64,000 nt of DNA from assembly GCA_019356535.1 (NCBI GenBank), contig CP037918.1, positions 682,001 to 746,000 of the forward strand, written 5' to 3'. Source of the DNA: Chromatiaceae bacterium. GTDB lineage: Bacteria > Pseudomonadota > Gammaproteobacteria > Chromatiales > Chromatiaceae. This document shows, piece after piece, positions 8,004-15,942 of the stretch. Position numbers and translations under genes: made by a program. Numbering within the stretch: the first letter of the stretch is position 1; each line of letters opens with the position of its first letter. The notes beneath the pieces were generated by a model. That model was not told the DNA's origin, made no database searches, and was given only the letters and a program-made list of their open reading frames with translations.

Positions 8004-9215
8004 TCAATCCCACTTCAGCGCGCCACCGGTCTGGTACTCGGTGACGCGGGTCTCGAAGAAATTCTTCTCCTTGCGCAGGTTGGCTTGCTCGTCCAGCCAG
8101 GCGAGCGTGGGCTCGGCGCCGGGGTAGGGCTCCTCGAGGCCGAGGTTGCGCGCGCGCCGGTTGGCGATGAAGCGGTACTGGCCGATGTGGTCTTCCTTGC
8201 TGTAGCCCAGGATGGGGTCGCGCAGGATGTAACCGGCGTAGGCTGCTTCGGCGGCCTCGCACTCCTCCCACATCTCCTTCAGGGCCTTCGGGTCGGGGCG
8301 GATGTCTTCCTCGAGCATGATCTGCTTGGCCACGCGGATGCCAAAGGAGGCGTGCAGCACCTCGTCGCGCATGATGTATTGCAGCTGTTCGCCGGTGCCC
8401 TTCATCAGGCCGCGGCGCTGCAGCGCGAAGATGGGCGAGAAGCCGTTGTAGAACCAGCAGCCCTCGAAGATGCCGGCAAAGAAGATGTAGGCCAGCAGGA
8501 AGTTGTGCAGCTCGTCGCGGTCGTTGAGATCGATGTCCGGGCGCAGGATGGAGTTCAGGCGCCGGTTGGCGACCTGAATCTTGCCGTTGATCTCGGGCAC
8601 CACGCGGTAGCGATTGTAGATTTCGCTCTGGTCCAGGCCGATCGACTCGATGCAGTGCTGGTAGGTCCAGGTGTGCAGGGACTCTTCGTACACCTGGCGT
8701 GCCTGGTAGATCTGCAGCTCGGGGGCGGACATCTTCTCCATCACCGCCAGGCCGATGTTGCGCATGGCGAGGATGTCGGAGGTGGTGAGATAGGCGAGCA
8801 CGTTCTCGTACACGTGACGCTCCTCGAGCGTCAGCTTGTGGTGATAGTCGTGCACGTCCTGGTTCATGTTGATGTCCAGCGGCGTCCAGTGGTTGCGGTT
8901 GGCGTTGAGGAAGTATTCCCAGGCCCAGGGATACTTGAAGGGCGCCAGCTGGTTGATGTCGGTCAGGCCGTTGACCACCCGCTTGTCGTCCGGGTTGACC
9001 GGCTTGAGGTCGGCTGGGTCGGGTGCGTGCAGCGGCTGGCCGTGGATCTCGGCCTCGACGCCGGACAGGGCGGTGCTCGCCGGTGCGGCTGCCGGGGCCT
9101 CCGAGGTGGATTGAGCTTCCAGCGGGTTGGCCTGCGGCGGCAGTTCACGCTCGGCGGATTTCGGTGTTTCGTTGGTCGGCTGGATCGGTGCCAGCGGATC
9201 GTCCCAGTTGAGCAT
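8004..9215 (-). CDS. nrdB: Ribonucleoside-diphosphate reductase subunit beta (class Ia)
   Basis: The 403-residue small subunit of class Ia RNR, which supplies the tyrosyl radical for dNTP synthesis by NrdA. The diiron ligands and radical residue are visible: an Asp in TTSDILAMRN, Glu-His and Tyr in EESLHTWTYQH, Glu in IFEGCWF, and the second Glu-His pair in RDEVLHASFG. The N-terminus carries about 75 extra residues rich in Ala, Pro and Glu before the fold begins near DDKRVVNGL, longer than E. coli NrdB. The start at 9215 has a strong AAGGAGA site. Three REP-like units separate it from nrdA upstream. Confidence 0.95.
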   Translation of the reverse strand: MLNWDDPLAPIQPTNETPKSAERELPPQANPLEAQSTSEAPAAAPASTALSGVEAEIHGQPLHAPDPADLKPVNPDDKRVVNGLTDINQLAPFKYPWAWEYFLNANRNHWTPLDINMNQDVHDYHHKLTLEERHVYENVLAYLTTSDILAMRNIGLAVMEKMSAPELQIYQARQVYEESLHTWTYQHCIESIGLDQSEIYNRYRVVPEINGKIQVANRRLNSILRPDIDLNDRDELHNFLLAYIFFAGIFEGCWFYNGFSPIFALQRRGLMKGTGEQLQYIMRDEVLHASFGIRVAKQIMLEEDIRPDPKALKEMWEECEAAEAAYAGYILRDPILGYSKEDHIGQYRFIANRRARNLGLEEPYPGAEPTLAWLDEQANLRKEKNFFETRVTEYQTGGALKWD

Positions 9216-9234
9216 GTGTCGGTCTCCTTCGTGG

Positions 9235-9391
9235 GCCCCCTCCCGGCCTCCCCCACAAGTGGGGGAGGGGAAGATGGTGTCTCGGTTTCGTGTCCCCCTT
9301 CCGGCCTCCCCGCAAGTTGGGGGAGGGGAAGATGGTGCCTCGGTTTTTCGAGTCGCCGTCCCGGTTGCCCCGCGGGTGGGGGCAGGGGAGA
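9235..9391. repeat. Array of three REP-like palindromes between nrdA and nrdB
   Basis: Three successive units (about 9235-9272, 9293-9330 and 9358-9391), each with a C-rich arm, a short loop (acaagt, gcaagt, gcgggt) and a complementary G-rich arm. They repeat about every 60 bases and share flanking words such as aagatggtg and ctcggttt. They belong to the dispersed palindrome family seen throughout the window. Their place between co-transcribed nrdA and nrdB could affect mRNA processing or stability. Confidence 0.85.
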
Positions 9392-9410
9392 TCGTCTCGT
9401 CTTTCGTGGA

Positions 9411-12302
9411 TTACTGGCAGGCCTCGCAGTCCGGGTCGAGGATGCTGCAGGCCTTGGGTGCGGCGGTGCCGGCCGAAAGTCCGGTGCTGCCGGCGGCGTT
9501 CAGGGTCCCGGCCAGTCCCTTGTCGATGGTGGATTTCTCGACGTGGGTGGCACCCATGGAACGCAGATAGTAGGTGGTCTTGAGCCCGCGTACCCAAGCC
9601 AGCTTGTAGAGGTTGTCGAGCTTCTTGCCCGAGGGTTCGGCCATGTAAAGGTTGAGGCTCTGCGCCTGGTCGAGCCACTTCTGGCGACGGGCACCGGCCT
9701 CCACCAGCCAGCGCGGGTCGATCTCGAAGGCCGAGGCATACAGCTGCTTGAGGTCCTCGGGGATGCGGTCGATGGGCTGTACCGAGCCGTCGTAGTACTT
9801 GAGGTCGTTGATCATCACCTCGTCCCACAGACCACGTTCCTTCAGGTCGCGCACCAGGTAGGGGTTGACCACGGTGAACTCGCCCGACAGGTTCGACTTG
9901 ACGAACAGGTTCTGGTAGGTCGGCTCGATCGACTGGCTCACCCCGCAGATGTTGGAGATGGTGGCGGTGGGCGCGATCGCCATGGTGTTGGAGTTACGCA
10001 TGCCGACCGTCTTCACCCGCTCGCGCAGACGGTCCCAATCGAGGCGCGAGGTGGTATCGACCTGCAGGTACTGGCCGCGCTCCTCGGCCAGCAGGCGCAG
10101 TGAGTCGATGGGCAGGATGCCCTGGCTCCACAACGAGCCCTCGAAGGTGGAATAGCGTCCCCGCTCCTCGGCGAGATCGGTGCTGGCCTGGATAGCGTAG
10201 TAGCTGACCGCTTCCATCGAGGTGTCGGCGAACTCTACTGCTTCCATGCTGGCATAGGGCAGGCGCAGCTTGTACAGCGCATCCTGGAATCCCATGATGC
10301 CCAGCCCCACCGGGCGGTGGCGCAGGTTGGAGTTGCGCGCCTGCGGCACCGAGTAGTAGTTGTACTCGATGACGTTGTCGAGCATACGCATGGCGGTGGA
10401 GATGGTCTTCTCCAGCTTGGCCATGTCCAGCCCCTCGCCCTCGATCACGTGCGCGGCCAGGTTGATCGATCCCAGATTGCACACCGCGATCTCGCGGTCG
10501 TTGGTGTGCAGGGTGATCTCGGTACACAGGTTGGACGAATGCACCACGCCCTGGTGGCGGTTGGTGTAGCGGATGTTGCACGGATCCTTGAAGGTGATCC
10601 ACGGATGCCCGGTCTCGAACAGGGCGCCGAGCATCTTGCGCCACAGGTCGTTGGCGCGCACCTTGCGGCAGACCTTGAGCTCGCCGCGTTCGGCCTTTTC
10701 CTCGTAGCGCAGGTAGGTCTCTTCGAAGGCGCGGCCGGTCAGGTCGTGCAGGTCGGGTACCTCGTCGGGCGAGAACAGGGTCCAGTCGCCATCCTCGGCC
10801 ACCCGCTTCATGAACAGATCCGGGATCCAGTTGGCGGTGTTCATGTCGTGGGTGCGGCGGCGTTCGTCGCCGGTGTTCTTGCGCAGCTCGAGAAAGTCCT
10901 CGATGTCCACGTGCCAGGTCTCGAGATAGGCGCAGACCGCTCCCTTGCGTTTCCCACCCTGGTTGACCGCGACTGCGGTGTCGTTGGCGACCTTGAGGAA
11001 GGGCACCACGCCCTGGCTCTTGCCGTTGGTGCCCTTGATATGGGCTCCCATGCCGCGCACCCGGGTCCAGTCGTTGCCCAGGCCGCCGGCGAACTTGGAC
11101 AGCAGGGCGTTGTCGCGGATGGCGCTGTAGATGCCGTCCAGGTCGTCGGGCACGGTGGTGAGATAGCAGCTCGAGAGCTGCGGGCGCAGGGTGCCCGAGT
11201 TGAACAGGGTGGGTGTGCTGCTCATGAAATCGAAAGACGACAGCAGCTCGTAGAACTCGATGGCCCGTCCCTCGCGGTCGATCTCGTTGATCGCCAGGCC
11301 CATGGCCACGCGCATGAAGAAGGCCTGCGGCAGCTCGAAGCGGGTTTCGTCGTAGTGGATGAAATAACGGTCATAGAGCGTCTGCAGGCCCAGGTAGGTG
11401 AACTGCAGGTCGCGCTCGGGTTTGAGCGCACGGCCCAGGCGCTCAAGGTCGTACTGGCACAGTTGCGAGTCGAGCAGTTCCAGCTCGGCACCGCGCGCGA
11501 TGTAGGCGGCGAAATACTCGCTGTAGACCTTGCTCATGTCGGCCTGGGTGGCGATGTCGGTGTCCAGGCCGAGGAAGCCCAGGGCCTCGCGGCGCAGGAT
11601 ATCCATCAGCAGGCGCGCGGCGGCCTGCGAATAGTTGGGCTCCTGGTCGATCAGAGTGCGTGCGCTCATCACCAGGGCGCGCGAGACGTCTTCTTCCTTC
11701 ACGCCATCGAACAGGTTGCGACAGGCGTCGTCGAGGATGGCGTCAGCGGAGACGCCCTCGAGGCCCTCGCAGGCCTCGCCCACCAGAGCGCGCAGCCGCG
11801 CCATGTCCAGCGGTCGGGTGCTGCCGTCGGCCAGGGTGACGTTGACGATGTGCTCCTCCTCCGGCTGGCCGGCGGCGGCCTCTTCGGCGCGCTTGCGGGC
11901 CTGCTCCTCGCGATACAGCACGTAGGCGCGTGCCACCTTGTGCTCGCCCGCACGCATCAGGGCCAGCTCGACCTGGTCCTGGATGTCCTCGATGTGCACC
12001 GTACCGCCGTCCGGGTTGCGCCGGTGCAGGGCGTCCACCACCTGGCGAGTGAGACTGTCCACCGTCTCGCGGATGCGGCTGGAGGCCGCGGCACTGTTGC
12101 CCTCGACGGCGAGGAAGGCCTTGGTCAGGGCGATCGCGATCTTGCTGCCGTCGAAGGCGGTGACCTTGCCGTTGCGCCGGATCACGCGCAGGTCACTGGC
12201 GGTAGCGACCGGCGGCTCGGGCGGGGCGGCTGTGTCGGTGACGGCGGGGCCGGTGGCAATGCCCTCGGCAATGGCGGAATCAATGGTCGCGTCTGTGCCC
12301 AT
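9411..12302 (-). CDS. nrdA: Ribonucleoside-diphosphate reductase subunit alpha (class Ia)
   Basis: The 963-residue catalytic subunit, longer than E. coli NrdA (761 residues) because of its N-terminal region. An ATP-cone begins near LRVIRRNGKVTAFDGSKI (about residues 38-55). A second cone-like segment appears to follow (HIVNVTLADGSTRPLDMARL), suggesting tandem allosteric domains. Catalytic motifs include SSCYLTTVPDD, the radical-site block NLCTEITLHTN, and MRNSNTMAIAPTATISN. The C-terminal redox pair is in CSILDPDCEACQ. The ATG at 12302 follows a strong AGGAGGAG; an upstream in-frame ATG would add a poorly conserved 34 residues. Its promoter carries NrdR-like and DnaA-like boxes. Confidence 0.96.
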   Translation of the reverse strand: MGTDATIDSAIAEGIATGPAVTDTAAPPEPPVATASDLRVIRRNGKVTAFDGSKIAIALTKAFLAVEGNSAAASSRIRETVDSLTRQVVDALHRRNPDGGTVHIEDIQDQVELALMRAGEHKVARAYVLYREEQARKRAEEAAAGQPEEEHIVNVTLADGSTRPLDMARLRALVGEACEGLEGVSADAILDDACRNLFDGVKEEDVSRALVMSARTLIDQEPNYSQAAARLLMDILRREALGFLGLDTDIATQADMSKVYSEYFAAYIARGAELELLDSQLCQYDLERLGRALKPERDLQFTYLGLQTLYDRYFIHYDETRFELPQAFFMRVAMGLAINEIDREGRAIEFYELLSSFDFMSSTPTLFNSGTLRPQLSSCYLTTVPDDLDGIYSAIRDNALLSKFAGGLGNDWTRVRGMGAHIKGTNGKSQGVVPFLKVANDTAVAVNQGGKRKGAVCAYLETWHVDIEDFLELRKNTGDERRRTHDMNTANWIPDLFMKRVAEDGDWTLFSPDEVPDLHDLTGRAFEETYLRYEEKAERGELKVCRKVRANDLWRKMLGALFETGHPWITFKDPCNIRYTNRHQGVVHSSNLCTEITLHTNDREIAVCNLGSINLAAHVIEGEGLDMAKLEKTISTAMRMLDNVIEYNYYSVPQARNSNLRHRPVGLGIMGFQDALYKLRLPYASMEAVEFADTSMEAVSYYAIQASTDLAEERGRYSTFEGSLWSQGILPIDSLRLLAEERGQYLQVDTTSRLDWDRLRERVKTVGMRNSNTMAIAPTATISNICGVSQSIEPTYQNLFVKSNLSGEFTVVNPYLVRDLKERGLWDEVMINDLKYYDGSVQPIDRIPEDLKQLYASAFEIDPRWLVEAGARRQKWLDQAQSLNLYMAEPSGKKLDNLYKLAWVRGLKTTYYLRSMGATHVEKSTIDKGLAGTLNAAGSTGLSAGTAAPKACSILDPDCEACQ

Positions 12303-12398
12303 GAGGCTCCTCCTGAAACAAGTCTCGGCTGCGTTGTGATCGTGGCGCGGGGCGGTCGCCTTGCGCGACGGGAAGAGAGGTGCGGCTTCACCCTGCGG

Positions 12399-12446
12399 GC
12401 ACAATATATACGCTCGTTAGATGCTGTCAACCACAAGATCTTGTGT
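12399..12446. promoter_or_regulatory. Tandem NrdR-box pair upstream of nrdA
   Basis: Two 16-base sequences resemble the NrdR consensus (acaCwATATaTwgTgT). They are gcacaatatatacgct at 12399-12414 (12 of 16 matches) and ccacaagatcttgtgt at 12431-12446 (13 of 16). They start 32 bases apart, about three helical turns, which is the spacing NrdR uses. NrdR is the known ATP-cone repressor of RNR operons, so repression of nrdAB when dNTPs are ample is expected. Confidence 0.75.
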
Positions 12447-12454
12447 ATACAAGC

Positions 12455-12484
12455 TGTGGAAAACTGTGGGGATACTGTGGATAA
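12455..12484 (-). promoter_or_regulatory. DnaA boxes in the nrdA promoter region
   Basis: On the minus strand, TTTTCCACA (12455-12463) and TTATCCACA (12476-12484) both fit the DnaA-box consensus TTWTNCACA; the second is the perfect high-affinity box. A weaker related word, TGTGGGGAT on the plus strand, lies between them. DnaA boxes upstream of nrdAB are known in E. coli, where they link RNR expression to replication. Confidence 0.7.
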
Positions 12485-12555
12485 CAAGCGGAAGAAAGGC
12501 AAAAAGAGCCGCCTTTTCAGCGACTTGGAATTGTCTGGGTGAGTACATCAGAAAA

Positions 12556-12571
12556 ACACTATATATGGGGT
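12556..12571. promoter_or_regulatory. Third NrdR-box-like sequence
   Basis: The sequence acactatatatggggt matches 14 of 16 positions of the NrdR consensus, better than either proximal box. It lies 125 bases upstream of the second box. No adjacent partner box is evident, so a looping or auxiliary role is only inferred; it could also be a chance AT-rich match. Confidence 0.45.
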
Positions 12572-12704
12572 TTCCTGTGCTCTCCGGACACAAGATCGGC
12601 GGCAGTCTCGCCCCCGAGGCCGTTTTCTCCATCGCGCCTCGCCAGATCGCCGGTCAACCGATCCCCTGACTCGGCGTTGTCCTGAGTAACCCGGGTTGCA
12701 AGGT

Positions 12705-12746
12705 CCCCCGGCCCAGTTCCCCCGCTTGCGGGGGAGGCCAGGTGGG
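12705..12746. repeat. REP-like palindrome upstream of the repeat protein gene
   Basis: A single copy of the dispersed palindrome family, with arms ccccc and ggggg around gcttgc and a tail gaggccaggtgggc. It lies between the nrd promoter region and the ribosome-binding site of the gene starting at 12789. The stretch 12572-12704 before it shows nothing else recognisable. Confidence 0.8.
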
Positions 12747-12788
12747 CAAACGTTTTATCGAACACCGAAATTTCAGGAGATCATCGAA

Positions 12789-13292
12789 ATGAACAGAATG
12801 GCATATGGAGTGATGGGCCTGGTCCTGTGGGGCATCGCCGCAGGCAGCGCGCTGGCCGCCGACTTCGGCGACCGCGTGGAAGACCGCCTGGATCGCCGCG
12901 GCGACCGCATAGAACAGGCGCTGGATGCGCGAGGCGACCGCATCGATGCACGTCTCGACCGTCGGGGCGAGCGCATCAACGACCGTCTAGACCGTAAGGT
13001 CGAGTGGTTGGAATCCCGGAGCAGGTACCGCGCCGCCGAATACCTGGACCGCAAGGGCGACCGCATCGAAAGCCGCCTGGACCGTCGCGGCGATCGCATC
13101 AATGCCCGGCTCGATCACGAGGGTGAACGCATGAACGCCCGCCTGGATCGCCGTGGCGCGCGCATCGACCGTCGTCTGGATCGCGTCGGCCAGCGCTTCG
13201 ACCGCCGCTGGGACCGTTCCCATCATGGTGGCAATACTTCGATGATGCCTAGTGGTCGTCCCGCCAATGCTCGCATGGCGTACCGCCGCTGA
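12789..13292 (+). CDS. Secreted protein made of charged 11-residue repeats
   Basis: A 167-residue protein with an N-terminal signal peptide (MAYGVMGLVLWGIAAGSALA, about residues 4-23). About ten tandem 11-residue units of the type RLDRRGDRIDA follow, with small changes (DARGDRIDARL, DRRGERINDRL, DRKGDRIESRL). The repeats combine alternating Asp/Glu and Arg with a regular Ile/Leu pair, an 11-residue helical (hendecad) pattern that could form a long amphipathic or coiled-coil rod in the periplasm. The tail is His/Ser/Arg rich. The ATG at 12789 follows AGGAG. No family or function is recognised. A rho-independent terminator follows. Confidence 0.75.
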   Translation: MNRMAYGVMGLVLWGIAAGSALAADFGDRVEDRLDRRGDRIEQALDARGDRIDARLDRRGERINDRLDRKVEWLESRSRYRAAEYLDRKGDRIESRLDRRGDRINARLDHEGERMNARLDRRGARIDRRLDRVGQRFDRRWDRSHHGGNTSMMPSGRPANARMAYRR

Positions 13293-13331
13293 ACGGCGAT
13301 CCGCGTTCTCTCCCCCCGGCAACGGGCTTTC

Positions 13332-13358
13332 GACCGCGGCTTTGTCCGCGGTTTTTTT
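13332..13358 (+). terminator. Rho-independent terminator after the repeat protein gene
   Basis: A 7-base-pair stem (ACCGCGG with CCGCGGT) around a six-base loop is followed by seven T residues. It ends about 40 bases after the stop codon at 13292. Between here and 13573 no further gene or clear signal is seen. Confidence 0.88.
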
Positions 13359-13573
13359 GTTCGTGGCGATCAACCCATGGGCGGGCGTTCGCCGCGAGGA
13401 CGTTGCTTCTAGGGATGTCACTTCCTGACGGGAGATGCCGTAGGATGCCCGTTACCGGGCCGAACCTTTGCTTCGGCTGCTGGGCGTGCAATGCAAGTGC
13501 TGTAACGGATTGTCCCGGGTTCTCCGGGGTTTCGGACAGCAGTGCCGCAAGCGGGATGAGGCGCCTCGACGGT

Positions 13574-15277
13574 TCACCGTGTCATCAACAGGTAAGCCAG
13601 CACCAGATTCCCGATCGCCAGCAGCGCGCTCAGCCCCTTCCAGAATCCCAGCGGGTTGCGCTCGACCAGTGGGCGATGCTGGTCTTCACTGAAGGCCGGG
13701 TTGGGGTGGGAGAGGTCGTAAAGAAACTCCGACATGGTCTCGTAACGCTTCTGCGGGTTGGGGTGTACCGCCTTGCGCAGGGCGCCGTCGACCCAGGGCT
13801 GGAGCTTGTCGTTGTGTTCGCGTGCCGAGGTGTAGCGCAGCTTGCTGGCCGGGCGCGGGCGATCGCTATGGCCGTAGGGCAGCTTGCCGGTGAGCAGTTC
13901 GTAGGCGATCACGCCCAGCGAGAAGATGTCGGAGCGGTTGGAGTATTCGCCGTCGATGCATTCGGGTGCGGTGTAGTCCACGGTGCCCTCGACATGGTCT
14001 TCGATACGGCGGGCGATCTCGCGGGTGCCAGCGACGCGGGTGGAGCCGAAGTCGATGATCTTGAGCACGCCCTGGGCGTCGATGAGGATGTTCTCGGGCT
14101 TGAGATCCAGGTGCACCATCTCCAGACGGTGAAAGGCACGCAGGCCCTCGGCGATCTGGGTGAGGTATTCGCGTGCGGTGTTGATGTGGGTCTGTGGATG
14201 GTCTTCGATCCACTGGCGCAGGGTCTGGCCCTCGATATATTCGGAGACGTTGTACAGGAAACGCCGCTTGGGGGTGTCGAGCAGGCGCGCCACGTGCGGA
14301 TTGTTGATGCGCCTCCCCACCCATTCCTCGTGCAGGAAGCCCTCGAGGTGGGTCGGGTCGTCCTGGAAGTTGACCGAGGGGGTCTTGAGGATGACCTTCT
14401 CGCCGGTCCCGGTGTCGCGCGCCAGGTAGACCTCGCTGCGCGCCGAGGCGTGCAGGGCGCGCAGGATCTCATAGTTGTCGATGCGGTTGCCCGGTGACAG
14501 GGGCGGTGGAAAGGGCAGTTCGCGGATCTGTTGCAGGATGTCGTCTTCGGTGTGGGTCGGCAGCGTGAGCACCCGCAGCAGCTGGCAGGTGACATTGTCG
14601 TGGGAGCCGGCGTGCAGGGCCTCTTCCATGATGCGCTGGGCGCAAACCTGCAGATTGTCGCCGTGTTCGCGCAGCAGTTCGCGCAGGCGGTTGTCGGTGA
14701 CATAGCCGGTGACGCCATCGGTGGTGAACAGGAAGATGTCACCCGGTTCCACGGCCAGCGAGCGGTAGTCGATGTCGACATGGGCGTCGATGCCCATGGC
14801 GCGCGACAGGAAGTCGCGATCCTTCGATACCCAGACCCGATGGTCGCGGGTGAGCTGTTCGAGTTCACCATCGCGGAACAGGTACAGGCGCGAGTCGCCG
14901 ACGTGCAGCACGTGCGCAGTGTGTGACTTGATGACCAGCCCGGTAAAGGTGGTGACCATGCCGCGCGCCGAGTCGTAGCGCCGCTGGCCCTGCGACCACA
15001 GCCAGCGGTTGAGCGCGCCGAGTACCTTGGTGGCCGAGGTCTTGACCGTCCACGAGTCCGGGGTGCTGAAGTAGTCGTCGAGAAAGGCGCGCACGCAGGT
15101 CTGTGCGGCCTCCACCCCGCCCTCGGAGCTGCTCATGCCGTCGCAGATGGCCGCGGCGATGCCCTTGTTCTCCAGTGCCGCGCCCTCGGGCACCAGGGCA
15201 TCGGCCGCGTCGGCGTTCTCTTCCTTGTTGCCCTTTTCGGTGACGGCAGCGTAGTCTATCTCGAGCTTGCGCGGCAT
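13574..15277 (-). CDS. Bifunctional PP2C-type phosphatase / Ser-Thr protein kinase fusion
   Basis: A 567-residue protein with a PP2C phosphatase domain first and an eukaryotic-type kinase second. PP2C motifs are GNKEENADAADA, AICDGMSSSEGG, LHVGDSRLYLFRDG, FLFTTDGVTGY and GSHDNVTCQLL (residues about 11-245). Kinase motifs are VILK (ATP-site Lys), HLDLKPENILID (catalytic loop), KIIDFGST (DFG) and GTVDYTAPE. The glycine loop is degenerate (LHASARSEVYLA). A C-terminal helix (GLSALLAIGNLVLAYLLM) anchors it in the membrane. It ends the narK operon, so it may switch nitrate uptake or a partner by reversible phosphorylation. This is inference. The ATG at 15277 was chosen to match the start of PP2C homology. 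Confidence 0.9.
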   Translation of the reverse strand: MPRKLEIDYAAVTEKGNKEENADAADALVPEGAALENKGIAAAICDGMSSSEGGVEAAQTCVRAFLDDYFSTPDSWTVKTSATKVLGALNRWLWSQGQRRYDSARGMVTTFTGLVIKSHTAHVLHVGDSRLYLFRDGELEQLTRDHRVWVSKDRDFLSRAMGIDAHVDIDYRSLAVEPGDIFLFTTDGVTGYVTDNRLRELLREHGDNLQVCAQRIMEEALHAGSHDNVTCQLLRVLTLPTHTEDDILQQIRELPFPPPLSPGNRIDNYEILRALHASARSEVYLARDTGTGEKVILKTPSVNFQDDPTHLEGFLHEEWVGRRINNPHVARLLDTPKRRFLYNVSEYIEGQTLRQWIEDHPQTHINTAREYLTQIAEGLRAFHRLEMVHLDLKPENILIDAQGVLKIIDFGSTRVAGTREIARRIEDHVEGTVDYTAPECIDGEYSNRSDIFSLGVIAYELLTGKLPYGHSDRPRPASKLRYTSAREHNDKLQPWVDGALRKAVHPNPQKRYETMSEFLYDLSHPNPAFSEDQHRPLVERNPLGFWKGLSALLAIGNLVLAYLLMTR

Positions 15278-15290
15278 GATGGTGGCGGTC

Positions 15291-15932
15291 TCAGTGCTCG
15301 CCCTTGGTGCGCAACAGGCCGGCCAGGCGGTTGCCCTGCTTCTGTGGGCCACCGTTGGGGAAGATCTGGTGCAGGTAGCGGTTGCTGCCCTTGTCGCGGC
15401 CCCAGACCTTGCGGAAATGCTTGATCATGTCGCGCACCGTGCATTGGACGTGCTTCTGATTGTAGAAGTCGCGCAGGAAGTAGATCACCTCCCAGTGCTC
15501 CTCGGTCAGTTCCAGGCCCTCCTTTTCGGCCAGGGCGCGGGCGAAGCCCTCGCTCCACTCGTCGGGACGGACGATGTAGCCCTCGGAGTCGGTCTCGATG
15601 CGGCGGCCATCGACCATCACGTAGTCGATCTGCATGCTGGGATAGGCGATGCTGCCGCCGCCGATGCCCGAGGGGGCGCCCTGGCGCTGCCCGGCCTGGG
15701 CATCGGAGAGCAGGGTGAGGGTCAGTTGGGGCTCCAGGGGGCCGCGATACAGGCAGCGCCCGGCGTTGAGCAGTTCGATCTGTTCACCGGGCTCACCGTT
15801 GATGCAGATCTCGCCGTTCTCGTCGGTCTGCACCGCGATCTCCATGAAGCCACCCTCGCGGGTGAGGGTGAGCGGCAGGCGGCGGGCCGGGCGGCCGGCG
15901 TTGTCGAGCAATACGCGGATGGTCGTGGACAT
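15291..15932 (-). CDS. DsrC/TusE-like protein lacking the catalytic cysteines, with an N-terminal extension
   Basis: A 213-residue protein. The C-terminal 110 residues have the DsrC/TusE/DsvC fold, with GYIVRPDEWSEGFARALA, LTEEHWEVIYFLRDFY and a C-terminal arm FPNGGPQKQGNRLAGLLR. In sulfur-trafficking DsrC this arm carries one or two essential cysteines (as in KQACRIAGL and the penultimate Cys). Here both positions are replaced and no Cys is in the arm. The first 95 residues form a beta-rich region that is not part of ordinary DsrC. It sits between narK and the phosphatase/kinase gene with short gaps, so a regulatory or scaffold role in nitrate uptake is more likely than sulfur relay. The start follows AAGGAG. 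Confidence 0.82.
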   Translation of the reverse strand: MSTTIRVLLDNAGRPARRLPLTLTREGGFMEIAVQTDENGEICINGEPGEQIELLNAGRCLYRGPLEPQLTLTLLSDAQAGQRQGAPSGIGGGSIAYPSMQIDYVMVDGRRIETDSEGYIVRPDEWSEGFARALAEKEGLELTEEHWEVIYFLRDFYNQKHVQCTVRDMIKHFRKVWGRDKGSNRYLHQIFPNGGPQKQGNRLAGLLRTKGEH

Positions 15933-15942
15933 GGGCGACTCC

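Noticed and set aside
7455..10103. Long open frame on the plus strand opposite nrdB-like, nrdB and nrdA
   Set aside because: It is antisense to well-supported genes and arises from high-GC codon use; its sequence is low in complexity and lacks any motif.
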